DNA from: an uncultured Prevotellaceae bacterium
GTDB lineage: Bacteria; Bacteroidota; Bacteroidia; Bacteroidales; Bacteroidaceae
Direction of reading: 5' to 3'
NCBI GenBank assembly: GCA_902794405.1
Contig: CADBHI010000023.1
Span: 1 to 45,437 of the forward strand
DNA: 45,437 nt
In this document: positions 1 through 6,650 of the stretch, piece after piece
Layout: every line of letters begins with the position of its first letter
How positions within the stretch are numbered: position 1 is the first letter of the stretch
Made by a program: the position numbers and the translations under genes
Notes under the pieces: generated by a model
Database searches by the model: none
What the model saw: only the letters and a program-made list of their open reading frames with translations
What the model was told of the DNA's origin: nothing

Positions 1-69
1 ACTGCCATGAAGAATGGCAACTCTAAATTCAATGCGATTCTTGCTGTCGTACAACAGTAAGGCAACTAC

Positions 70-537
70 TCATGCACTATAGGGTGCTGAGTAGTTACCA
101 ATATAGTTAGGTAGGAATAGTTTCTTTGCAGTTATATGGGCTGCATTTAGGACCTTTACGAAGGTCATTGTGCGCAGTACGACGACATCGTCGTATCGGA
201 AAGGTATTACAATTGCATCTGCATTCTGGAAGAAGGTCAGAAGATTGGGATTAAAGGAACCCGGGCAATCAACAAGAATATAGACATCATCCATCGTCCT
301 CGCTCTCTCAACGAAAGAACGAGAATTTGAGGTCGCGTTGTAAACTTCCCATGGGAGGGTGGCTCCCGGATCCTGGCGCAGTTCTATCTGACGCAGTTCC
401 ATGACGGACTGACCTTCGTCACAATCAAAAATAATTACTTTTTTCCCTTGGGACACCAGGTAATTTGCGAACTGCATACAGAGGGTACTTTTACCCGTAC
501 CTCCTTTGGAATTTGAGATAACAATAATTTTTGCCAT
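70..537 (-). CDS. Short ParA/Soj-like ATPase
   Basis: A P-loop ATPase of the ParA/MinD class, which in known members drives plasmid or chromosome partition through ATP-dependent DNA binding. The deviant Walker A motif KGGTGKS lies at residues 11-17, with the class signature lysine at K11. A Walker B-like ILVDCPG is at 87-93. The start is ATG at 537, directly before the strong N-terminal strand MAKIIVIS. At 155 aa it is clearly shorter than usual ParA proteins (about 200-260 aa), and the C-terminal part ends soon after the LPNYIGNY stretch. No ParB partner is visible, although one could lie beyond position 1. It sits downstream of the dnaB-like gene on the same strand and probably belongs to the element's replication and maintenance module. 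It may be truncated, or a naturally short form; the 69 bases left of the stop do not settle this. Confidence 0.8.
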   Translation of the reverse strand: MAKIIVISNSKGGTGKSTLCMQFANYLVSQGKKVIIFDCDEGQSVMELRQIELRQDPGATLPWEVYNATSNSRSFVERARTMDDVYILVDCPGSFNPNLLTFFQNADAIVIPFRYDDVVVLRTMTFVKVLNAAHITAKKLFLPNYIGNYSAPYSA

Positions 538-611
538 AATATTAATAAATTAACTAATTGATTGTTTTTAACTAAGTACCAGGTTTCTCACTACATTTAG
601 CATTCATGATA

Positions 612-2054
612 TTAGTCTTCGTCATAGTCGACTATAATATTAGCTTGATGATTTCCCATTGTAGCACAACCTTGATACTCTATAAATGATGAGATTTCTT
701 TTTTGAATGTTAGCAAGAACAGACCCGTATCTCCATTTCGGTTTTTCCCTATGATTATTTCTGCAGTTCCCCTCAAGTCTCTTCTGTTATCATCATGGAT
801 GATGCCATAGACCTCTGGGCGATGTACAAAGATGACCATATCAGCATCCTGTTCGATAGCTCCAGATTCTCTGAGGTCGCTAAGTCTCGGTCGTTTCCCT
901 TCCAACCCTTCGCGCGCTTCAATACCACGATTCATCTGTGAAAGTGCTATTATCGTCGTTCCAGTCTCTTTGGCAAGTGCTTTAAGAGAACGGGATATAA
1001 GCGAAACTTCGTCTTGGCGAGTACTGTATCGTGTAGTACTGGCTGACATGAGTTGTAAATAATCGATGAATATGACCTTCACTCCATGTTCTTTTATAAG
1101 TCTTCTTACTTTTGTGCGTAGCTCGTAAATTGACAAGCCCGGTGTTTCATCAAGATAGAAGGGCTTATCCCACAACCTGCCTATTCCTCGGTCAATCCTT
1201 TTTAACTCTGCCTGATCATACTGACCGTTTTTAATTTTCTTTCCTTCAACTTTGCTAATGCCAGAAATCAGACGCTTCACTAATTGGACAGATGACATCT
1301 CTAAAGAAAAATACGCTATGGGAATTTGGCATTCTTCTGCTATAAATCTGGCAAGGCAAAGGGCAAAGGTCGTTTTACCCATACCGGGACGGCCCGCTAT
1401 GATATTGAGATCAGTAGATTGCCATCCGCAGGTATAGTTGTCCAGTTCCTCATAGCCTGTGTGAAGCCCTGTAACGTCATCAAGATTGCCTTTTGCCTCC
1501 ATAATCTCGTCGTTAGCGACTTTCAAAGCAGTATTTATCTGTTGGTAGTCGTTGGCCAGGTTTTGTGTTGAGAGTTCAAAGATTCTTGATTCCGCCTCCT
1601 GCATTAAGTCATCTATGTCTTCTGTCTCATCGTAGGCTCTGCCCTCGATATTAGAGGTTAAGACTATCAGCTGACGTGCTATAGCTTTTTGGGCAATGAC
1701 ACGTGCATGGTACTCGATATTAGCCGAAGAGGCTACGCGGCTCGAAAGTTCAGCAACATAGCTCGGACCTCCAACTTCTTCAAGGTTTCCATCATGTGCT
1801 AATTGCTCTGTCACAGACAATACATCAATCGGATAATTCTTCTGTAACAGTTCCAGAATGGCAAGAAACACCTTCTGATTCCTTGGGTCATAGAAACTGT
1901 CAGGACGTAGCATGTTACTGATAGAGTCAAATGCGTTCTTGTCAATCATCAAAGCTCCAAGAACTGCTTTTTCGACTTCCACAGCCTGAGGTTGTACACG
2001 CGCATAGTTGTTGTCTGTTCGTACTGCAGACTTTGTCTGGTGATTTGTTGTCAT
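612..2054 (-). CDS. dnaB: DnaB-type replicative helicase (element-borne)
   Basis: Hexameric 5'-3' replicative DNA helicase, 480 aa, which fits the family. The N-terminal DnaB domain spans about 22-125, a linker follows, and the RecA-like helicase domain covers about 195-460. Walker A GRPGMGKT is at 221-228, Walker B VIFIDYLQL at 327-335, and SQMNRGIE at 372-379 fits the conserved helicase motif. I chose the ATG at 2054 because it follows the upstream replication gene's stop by 2 nt and begins just before the conserved domain; an in-frame ATG at 2102 would overlap that gene by 46 nt. The context (replication protein upstream, ParA downstream, integrase on the same segment) suggests an accessory helicase of the mobile element. 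Whether it is instead the only chromosomal dnaB cannot be told from this window. Confidence 0.93.
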   Translation of the reverse strand: MTTNHQTKSAVRTDNNYARVQPQAVEVEKAVLGALMIDKNAFDSISNMLRPDSFYDPRNQKVFLAILELLQKNYPIDVLSVTEQLAHDGNLEEVGGPSYVAELSSRVASSANIEYHARVIAQKAIARQLIVLTSNIEGRAYDETEDIDDLMQEAESRIFELSTQNLANDYQQINTALKVANDEIMEAKGNLDDVTGLHTGYEELDNYTCGWQSTDLNIIAGRPGMGKTTFALCLARFIAEECQIPIAYFSLEMSSVQLVKRLISGISKVEGKKIKNGQYDQAELKRIDRGIGRLWDKPFYLDETPGLSIYELRTKVRRLIKEHGVKVIFIDYLQLMSASTTRYSTRQDEVSLISRSLKALAKETGTTIIALSQMNRGIEAREGLEGKRPRLSDLRESGAIEQDADMVIFVHRPEVYGIIHDDNRRDLRGTAEIIIGKNRNGDTGLFLLTFKKEISSFIEYQGCATMGNHQANIIVDYDED

Positions 2055-2056
2055 AA

Positions 2057-3292
2057 TTATCTTGTTATGGTTTGTGATTCTTGCTGTTTCATAATTCCAC
2101 ATCGTACTTTAATATTTGAACTTGTGTATCGAGAGAAAGATTCTTCTATTATTTTCTTGTATTCCTTGTTTACAATAGTTTTCGTTTTGATGTCGGGTGC
2201 AATTATTCCTATAGATAGGTTTTCTGGGTCGTATTGGACGAAATCCAGAGATGAGATGAGTTCTTCTGGCACGACAGAACTTATAAGAAGGTGGGCTTTA
2301 ACTTTATTCCACACTTCTTTTGCTTGGGATTTGGTTTGAACTTGGTTGGGCTTCAGTGATTTTCCTTTATTTTTCTGACATAGTAACCAGTCTGTAAAGT
2401 GAGAAACAACGTCACTATAACCTTTGGCGTTGAACCCTCCTTTTTGTATTCCACACCTATCTACATATCCTATAGACCATCTCATTATGTCAGTCACTGG
2501 GATACCTGTATAGCGTTGTATAAGCAGCAATTGATCTTGATCGGCAATAAGCCTCTCTATCGCAGCATCTATAGCAATACCCTCCTCGGATGATTCTTTG
2601 AAATTCATATGCGTTGTCGTCGTCGATATCTTTCTTCTTTTTTCTTTATAAATAGGTGTGTTGTCGGCAAGGTTGTCGGCAAGGTTGTCGGTCTCTTCTT
2701 CGGCAAGGTTGTCGGTCTTGTCCTCTTGTAAACCCTTTGAAATCCTTTGTTTATTGGGGTTTTGATGAGCTATAGGGTTGTCGATCACTTCCTCACTATG
2801 GTTGTCGGCAAGGTTGTCGGCAAGGTTGTCGGTCTGAGTTGTGAGGTTGTCGGACTCTTCTTCCGAAAGGTTGTCGGCCTTGTCCTTTTGGAAATACGTC
2901 GAAATCCTTTGTGTATTGTTCGTTTGATTAGCTATAGGGTTGTCGGTCACTTCCTCACTATGGTTGTCGAGTTCGATACTCGAATTGTAATCATTTATAT
3001 GGATAATTGAAATGTTATTAGCCGTCCGTTTCTCTATGAGCCCTTTCTCTTTAAGCAACCTAATGAAGTTTATAATCATATCTCTTCCGCGTTTCCAGCG
3101 CTCTACAAGATCGTTAATACTCGCTACCTGTTCACCAGGAAGGAGCATGATGGTTTTGTTTTTTATGCTGATACGCTTATTCCTCCACGTAGCATGGTAC
3201 AGTAAATCGCACCACCATAATAAATAAGTGGGATGCTCTTCAAACCATTCTTCACGGAGATCTTTACGAACCTTATAGAAAGCGTACGTCAT
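2057..3292 (-). CDS. Replication protein: wHTH, repeat linker and DnaA-domain-I-like C-terminus
   Basis: A 411-aa protein with three parts. Residues about 15-100 form a winged-helix region like the N-terminal domain of phage and plasmid replisome organisers. Residues 109-209 are an acidic, Asn/Asp-rich low-complexity linker made of two diverged copies. Residues about 235-305 are helical. Residues about 325-400 resemble DnaA domain I: a start of the form VWNKVKAHL, then strands, then the KEYKKIIEESF helix and a final strand IKVRC. In DnaA that domain contacts DnaB, and the next gene downstream (2-nt gap) is a DnaB helicase, so I infer a replication initiator or helicase-loader role. The ATG at 3292 is preferred to the longer frame at 3349 because the conserved region begins with MTYAFYKVRK. 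The domain match is by eye; no replication origin was located. Confidence 0.7.
   Translation of the reverse strand: MTYAFYKVRKDLREEWFEEHPTYLLWWCDLLYHATWRNKRISIKNKTIMLLPGEQVASINDLVERWKRGRDMIINFIRLLKEKGLIEKRTANNISIIHINDYNSSIELDNHSEEVTDNPIANQTNNTQRISTYFQKDKADNLSEEESDNLTTQTDNLADNLADNHSEEVIDNPIAHQNPNKQRISKGLQEDKTDNLAEEETDNLADNLADNTPIYKEKRRKISTTTTHMNFKESSEEGIAIDAAIERLIADQDQLLLIQRYTGIPVTDIMRWSIGYVDRCGIQKGGFNAKGYSDVVSHFTDWLLCQKNKGKSLKPNQVQTKSQAKEVWNKVKAHLLISSVVPEELISSLDFVQYDPENLSIGIIAPDIKTKTIVNKEYKKIIEESFSRYTSSNIKVRCGIMKQQESQTITR
2666..2968 (-). repeat. Duplicated acidic linker repeat inside the replication gene
   Basis: Two diverged tandem copies, about 2807-2968 (residues 109-162) and 2666-2806 (residues 163-209). 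Each begins DNHSEEV(T/I)DNPIA and ends in DNLADNLA. At DNA level the motif GTTGTCGGCAAG recurs on the + strand. Short identical units make slippage-driven length change likely. Confidence 0.85.
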
Positions 3293-3314
3293 AATATTCT
3301 TTTCTTGAAATATA

Positions 3315-3346
3315 TTTGGTGGTTTCACAGAAAAGTTGTACCTTTG
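3315..3346 (+). promoter_or_regulatory. Promoter of the Bacteroidota type, + strand
   Basis: TTTG at 3315-3318, a 20-nt spacer, then TACCTTTG at 3339-3346. This matches the -33/-7 pattern (TTTG, N19-21, TAnnTTTG) of the Bacteroidota housekeeping sigma factor. It points opposite to the replication gene and overlaps that gene's leader. Confidence 0.6.
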
Positions 3347-3352
3347 CACTTG

Positions 3353-3412
3353 TATTGGAGAGGTATGAAATCTGTGAAGACTATCCCGGGCGATTGCTCG
3401 GGACCTTTCTTT
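3353..3412 (+). ncRNA. Candidate small antisense RNA opposite the replication gene leader
   Basis: A + strand transcript starting about 7 nt after the promoter box at 3339-3346 would run only some 60 nt to a hairpin at 3384-3403. The stem is TCCCGGGC paired with GCTCGGGA, with a GATT loop, followed by the pyrimidine-rich tract CCTTTCTTTTC. No start codon and reading frame of note lie within it. It faces the 3293-3413 leader between the excisionase-like gene and the replication gene, both on the minus strand. Many plasmids control copy number with short counter-transcribed RNAs placed this way; that role here is inference. Confidence 0.45.
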
Positions 3413-3413
3413 T

Positions 3414-3806
3414 CTATTTAATGATGTTTTCTATGTCTGAACGCTTGTAATATACACGCTTCCCTACTTTGACGGGAACCAAGTAACCAGACTTCTGCCA
3501 TTTCCAAAGTGTGGTGTGGCTAACACCAAATCCTAACATGGCTTCTTTCTTGGTTATAAATGATTCATCAGAATTGGGAAAGAGATTAACTTCTTTATCC
3601 TGTTTAGAAGCGTGCTCTTCAAATGCGGCCATCTGCATGGCCTTTGCAAATTCGATAACACCTAAATCTGTAAGAGTAAAGGAGTAGTGTCCGGGACTTT
3701 TGCGCACCTCTGATACCAGTTGACTCGCAAGCAACTTTGTTTCCAAACCAGCATCTAATACTGGCGTATTGGGATTCTCTTTTTGTTTTAATTGACCTTG
3801 TACCAT
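3414..3806 (-). CDS. HTH_17 / excisionase-like DNA-binding protein
   Basis: A 130-aa protein. The last ~55 residues form a MerR-like helix-turn-helix of the excisionase/HTH_17 type: ITKKEAMLGFGVSHTTLWKW, then a wing with GYLVPVKVGKRVYYKRSDIEN. The N-terminal ~70 residues are helical and unrecognised. In Bacteroidota elements, proteins of this kind act as excisionases or transcription regulators near integrases and replication genes. The ATG at 3806 is chosen; an upstream in-frame TTG at 3866 would add 20 residues and cannot be excluded. It is divergent from the double-HTH gene at 3989, and a promoter plus an inverted repeat lie between them, so its expression is probably controlled by that neighbour. 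Confidence 0.72.
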   Translation of the reverse strand: MVQGQLKQKENPNTPVLDAGLETKLLASQLVSEVRKSPGHYSFTLTDLGVIEFAKAMQMAAFEEHASKQDKEVNLFPNSDESFITKKEAMLGFGVSHTTLWKWQKSGYLVPVKVGKRVYYKRSDIENIIK

Positions 3807-3905
3807 ATCGTATAAATTTGATAAATGTTTTGTTATCTTATTTATTTTTTGTAATTTTGTACCCAAAATGAATTAGGTGTTTTGCTCAGTTTATTAAACC
3901 TGATG

Positions 3906-3938
3906 CAAATATACACAAAAAACTTGAAGCGCAACAAA
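3906..3938 (-). promoter_or_regulatory. Minus-strand promoter for the HTH_17/replication operon
   Basis: Read on the minus strand: TTTG (3938-3935), a 21-nt spacer, then TATATTTG (3913-3906). It agrees well with the Bacteroidota -33/-7 consensus and drives towards 3806. An operator-like inverted repeat overlaps its -7 box. Confidence 0.6.
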
Positions 3939-3947
3939 TATGTGTAT
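3911..3947. promoter_or_regulatory. Candidate operator (inverted repeat) in the divergent region
   Basis: ATACACA at 3911-3917 and TGTGTAT at 3941-3947 are perfect inverted copies separated by 23 nt. The left arm overlaps the -7 box of the minus promoter, and its -33 box lies between the arms. This placement suits repression by the divergent double-HTH protein. Binding is inferred. Confidence 0.45.
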
Positions 3948-3977
3948 TTATTTTAATAAATATTAACTGAATTGCAC

Positions 3978-3985
3978 TATTTTTG
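3978..3985 (+). promoter_or_regulatory. -7 box immediately before the double-HTH gene
   Basis: TATTTTTG fits TAnnTTTG and ends 3 nt before the ATG at 3989, so transcription would start at or just after the start codon unless another promoter is used. No TTTG was seen at the expected upstream distance, so the call is weak. Confidence 0.3.
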
Positions 3986-3988
3986 AGT

Positions 3989-4678
3989 ATGGTAGTAAAT
4001 GTAAATATCGGGCAGACTATAAGGAAGGTCATAGCGGAGAAAGGTATTTCTCAGGCTCAACTGGGACGTATGTTGGAAAAACCAGCAACGTATGTAACAC
4101 GCCTATTAAATAAAGAGACAATAGATACAGAAACTCTGTACGGTATCTGCAGACGATTGAAATACAATCTGTTTGCGGACTTTTCTAAATCAGAAATGTT
4201 AGATTCTGAATATCAATGCATGATTGATATAAAAGATGAAACTGATGACATTTGGTCTCCTGGATGTATTTTGCTTCATCCACATATTGGTGAGAAGATA
4301 TTTGGGATCCTAAAACAGAAGAAAGTAACCCAATCAGAACTTGGCGATTTTTTAGGCGTTTCACATCAAGAAGTTAGCAGGCTATTGAAAAACGAGTCAA
4401 TAGATACTGGTAAGTTAGTCTTAATATCAAACTTCTTGGATTATAATTTTTTCAGTTGTTATTATTGGTTAGAGACTTCGGAGGAAATAATGGCAGGTGA
4501 TGCAATAGACAATATCTTGGTAAAATATGTAGATGTACTTTATATAGAAGATTCTGTAACTGCCGTTTTGACGGATCATGATGTTATGTCCAAATACGGA
4601 AAGAATATTCGGAATATGGTGAATCTAATAAATGCTTTGTGGAAGGAAAATCAAAAACTTAAAGGAAAACAATCATAG
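3989..4678 (+). CDS. Tandem XRE-type double helix-turn-helix regulator
   Basis: A 229-aa protein with two copies of a Cro/CI-like HTH. One is at about 6-48 (IGQTIRKVIAEKGISQAQLG, with VTRLLNKETIDTETL) and one at about 94-140 (IGEKIFGILKQKKVTQSELG, with VSRLLKNESIDTGKL). Both share the pattern Q-(S/A)-x-LG ... V(T/S)RLL-K-xxIDT, which indicates internal duplication. The C-terminal ~70 residues are unrecognised and end in a helical, lysine-rich tail. The ATG at 3989 is used; a TTG at 3983 is less likely. It is transcribed divergently from the HTH_17/replication operon and is probably its repressor, with the inverted repeat at 3911-3947 as possible operator. Two DNA-binding domains in one chain could let a single molecule act like a pre-formed dimer. 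Confidence 0.7.
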   Translation: MVVNVNIGQTIRKVIAEKGISQAQLGRMLEKPATYVTRLLNKETIDTETLYGICRRLKYNLFADFSKSEMLDSEYQCMIDIKDETDDIWSPGCILLHPHIGEKIFGILKQKKVTQSELGDFLGVSHQEVSRLLKNESIDTGKLVLISNFLDYNFFSCYYWLETSEEIMAGDAIDNILVKYVDVLYIEDSVTAVLTDHDVMSKYGKNIRNMVNLINALWKENQKLKGKQS

Positions 4679-4703
4679 CACTACCCTCCAAATGTGCTAT
4701 GAT
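4672..4703 (+). terminator. Hairpin at the end of the double-HTH gene
   Basis: A perfect 10-bp stem, ATCATAGCAC (4672-4681) with GTGCTATGAT (4694-4703), and a 12-nt loop. The TAG stop codon lies inside the left arm. The tail is AATAATGTTTT rather than a clean T run, so termination is likely but not certain. Confidence 0.55.
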
Positions 4704-4721
4704 AATAATGTTTTGGTATAT

Positions 4722-4814
4722 TCATCTTAAGAGATCTATCACATTCTTCAGTGTTTCATTCTCGCCAGTAAGAGGATTTCTCCACGCAGCATTCCTGATA
4801 ATCTCGCACTTTTG
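4722..4814 (-). pseudogene. Remnant of a tyrosine recombinase gene
   Basis: The minus-strand frame reads QKCEIIRNAAWRNPLTGENE, then ETLKNVIDLLR and a stop. The first part matches the full integrase at residues 427-444 (CEITRNVEWRNPLTGENE), and the second matches its last residues (ETLKNVIDMI). About 50 codons between them, including the HxxR and Tyr catalytic motifs, are missing. A 22-bp segment is identical between 4738-4759 and 5139-5160. It is therefore a degraded copy, probably the scar of an earlier or paralogous integrase. Confidence 0.75.
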
Positions 4815-4815
4815 T

Positions 4816-5031
4816 CTATTCAATTGTTTCTCGAAAACCACGTTTATCTGGGCCAACACGACGGAGGAATTGTTGCTCTTGTAGCTTCTTGGTGTTTCTT
4901 GCAATATTCCTCCGATCAATGCCTATGATGTCTGCCATTCTGGAGGTCGAAATATAAGGGCCTTCCTTTATCAAACCCAAGATTTTCTGTGACGTGTCTA
5001 TGACGTTTTCTGTGACGTGTCTATGACGTGT
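4816..5031 (-). pseudogene. Remnant of a winged-HTH (AlbA_2/RecG-like ATP-binding) protein C-terminus
   Basis: The minus-strand frame ending at the stop 4818-4816 encodes TSQKILGLIKEGPYISTSRM, continuing with ADIIGIDRRNIARNTKKLQE and QQFLRRVGPDKRGFRETIE. This closely follows the C-terminal winged helix of large ATP-binding (AlbA_2/Schlafen-type) proteins common in Bacteroidota, where it comes after TENVIDT-like repeats. Here the frame is interrupted by stops upstream (5032-5034 and further), and no N-terminal domain is present, so only a fragment is left. The integrase remnant begins directly after its stop. Family assignment is by eye. Confidence 0.65.
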
Positions 5032-5057
5032 CTATGACGTTTTCTGTGACATCTATG
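4990..5057 (-). repeat. Tandem TGACGT-type repeats
   Basis: On the + strand the units TGACGTGTCTA (4990-5000, 5013-5023, 5024-5034) and TGACGTTTTCTG (5001-5012, 5035-5046) alternate, with a degenerate TGACATCTATG at 5047-5057. On the minus strand they correspond to the TENVIDT-like linker in front of the winged helix. They are coding-repeat debris rather than CRISPR: too short, with no spacers. Confidence 0.8.
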
Positions 5058-5066
5058 TTTTCTGGT

Positions 5067-5113
5067 AACTTTTCTGTTCGTTTCTGTTCGGTTTCTGATC
5101 GAACAGAAAAGTT
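5067..5113. repeat. 14-bp perfect inverted repeat downstream of the integrase gene
   Basis: AACTTTTCTGTTCG at 5067-5080 and CGAACAGAAAAGTT at 5100-5113. Inside, TTTCTGTTCG is repeated directly (5071-5080 and 5081-5090), with a third partial copy at 5092-5101. It lies 9 nt beyond the integrase stop. It could be an intrinsic terminator without a good U tract, or recombinase-binding half-sites; nothing here decides. Confidence 0.7.
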
Positions 5114-5122
5114 TTAATCGAC

Positions 5123-6646
5123 TTATCCAATCATGTCAATCACATTCTTCAGTGTTTCATCTTCAATCTTGCGGTATCGCTTAAAAGCCTTAGAACCTTC
5201 TACGTGGCCTGACATCTTTCCAATTAGATTTGGATCGGTGACTTTGAAATAGGCATTACCAATGAACGTGCGCCGAGCCATATGACTTGACGCGATTTCA
5301 TTAATCGGACGTATCTCGTTCTCGCCAGTGAGTGGATTGCGCCATTCTACATTCCTGGTAATCTCACACATCGTGAAGATGGCCTTTATCGCGTCATTAT
5401 ACTTATCGGCTGAAATGAACGGGAAAAGTCGTCCTTTTGCGTCCATGCCCTTGTATTTATTGATAAGTTCAATGGCCTTGGGGTGGAGTGGGATACGGGC
5501 TTGAATCGCTTCCTCTCCGTCCTTTGTCTTATGTGGCGTATAGACCAGTATGTTGTTTTCTATGTATTTAGGAGTCATCTTTATGAGGTCGCTGACTCGA
5601 CAACCGATGAAGCAATGGAAAACGAACACATCCCGACACATAATGATGGTTTGGATTGGCATGCCGCAATTCTTGCGAAACTCGTCATCCATCTCCTGCC
5701 ACTTCTTTTCAAGATCATAGCTGGCAATTTTATTACGTTCCTCTATACTTATATAAATAGGTGTACCCACCTTGGCCGTACCTATCTTTATTCCTTCGAA
5801 TGGGCGATTGGTGGTTAGACCCTCTTCAACAAAAAACATAAAGAGAGATTTTAATCTGGTGCGCATCTTAATGTTAGTATTCTCTCCGCGTGCCTGAATC
5901 TTATTATGTCCTTTTTTGACTGCTGCAGGATAACTCTCAATCAACTTTTCAAAGAGCTTGGGATATTGATCTGACAAGGCTTTCTCATTGCGCATATAGT
6001 CTGACAGTTCTTCTATGTCGCCACGAGTCACAGTATCAATAGAGAAGGTATAGTCTTTTCTGACTTTCTCCGTCGCCCGAATGAATCCCTCATACCTGGC
6101 AATGCAACGCGAAAGAACACGAAAAACCCGTGCATGGCCTTCGGCCAGCTGACGACGGTGAATATACAACTCTACCAGTTCGTAGAATGACTTATTAGTT
6201 TGCTTGATGTTATACTTCTCAGGATGGTTGAACTTGTCAACCACCTCCTTTAGCCATTCACTTGAAAGTTCAGCCTTAGTGGCAGATTCAAAATGGTCAA
6301 GGATATGTTTTTTCAGTTTTTCAAGCCGTTCAACCTGTTCGCGATGGTATTTAACTTCTGGTGTTTCCAGTCTCTGCCTAAAGACAATTGTACCACTCTT
6401 GCGCAAGGCATATCCTTTCTCCTTAGCTTTCTCGATGGAAGTTGTAATGGCATTGCCAGCAATTTTGCCCCCCGATTTCTCAGTCTTTTCTCGGTTGATA
6501 TAGTACTCGAAAAAATCAGAGGAAATGAATATTTCACTTTTAGCGTACAAGTCAAATGAGGTGCCCTGGAAAAAACGAATCATAATCTCGCTTCTTCCTG
6601 TCACTTTTTGAACCTTACTTGATAATCTTAGCTCTATCTGTGCCAT
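5123..6646 (-). CDS. Tyrosine recombinase / integrase
   Basis: Site-specific recombinase, 507 aa, somewhat longer than the ~400-aa integrases common in Bacteroidota. The N-terminal ~150 residues form an arm-type region with a Lys/Glu-rich coiled-coil stretch (about 95-120). The SAM-like core-binding domain is about 150-280 and the catalytic domain about 300-507. Catalytic residues visible are R350 (IGCRVSDL), K373 (PHKTKDG), H455 and R458 (SSHMARR), H481 (MSGHVEG) and the nucleophile Y491 (KRYRKI). The ATG at 6646 is chosen because MAQIELRLSS starts the conserved sequence and follows the DUF1016 stop by 4 nt; the frame runs open to 6799 only by overlapping that gene. With the tRNA-Gln fragment at 8004-8020, it is the natural candidate for the enzyme that integrated the element. 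Confidence 0.92.
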   Translation of the reverse strand: MAQIELRLSSKVQKVTGRSEIMIRFFQGTSFDLYAKSEIFISSDFFEYYINREKTEKSGGKIAGNAITTSIEKAKEKGYALRKSGTIVFRQRLETPEVKYHREQVERLEKLKKHILDHFESATKAELSSEWLKEVVDKFNHPEKYNIKQTNKSFYELVELYIHRRQLAEGHARVFRVLSRCIARYEGFIRATEKVRKDYTFSIDTVTRGDIEELSDYMRNEKALSDQYPKLFEKLIESYPAAVKKGHNKIQARGENTNIKMRTRLKSLFMFFVEEGLTTNRPFEGIKIGTAKVGTPIYISIEERNKIASYDLEKKWQEMDDEFRKNCGMPIQTIIMCRDVFVFHCFIGCRVSDLIKMTPKYIENNILVYTPHKTKDGEEAIQARIPLHPKAIELINKYKGMDAKGRLFPFISADKYNDAIKAIFTMCEITRNVEWRNPLTGENEIRPINEIASSHMARRTFIGNAYFKVTDPNLIGKMSGHVEGSKAFKRYRKIEDETLKNVIDMIG

Positions 6647-6650
6647 CGTG

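Noticed and set aside
3807-3866. Longer start (TTG at 3866) for the HTH_17 protein
   Set aside because: ATG starts dominate in this window and the ATG at 3806 keeps the DNA-binding domain; the TTG remains a possibility but is not preferred.
4990-5057. Regular TGACGT repeats resembling a small CRISPR array
   Set aside because: Units are 11-12 bp, directly adjacent without spacers, and correspond to a TENVIDT-like peptide linker in a decayed reading frame.
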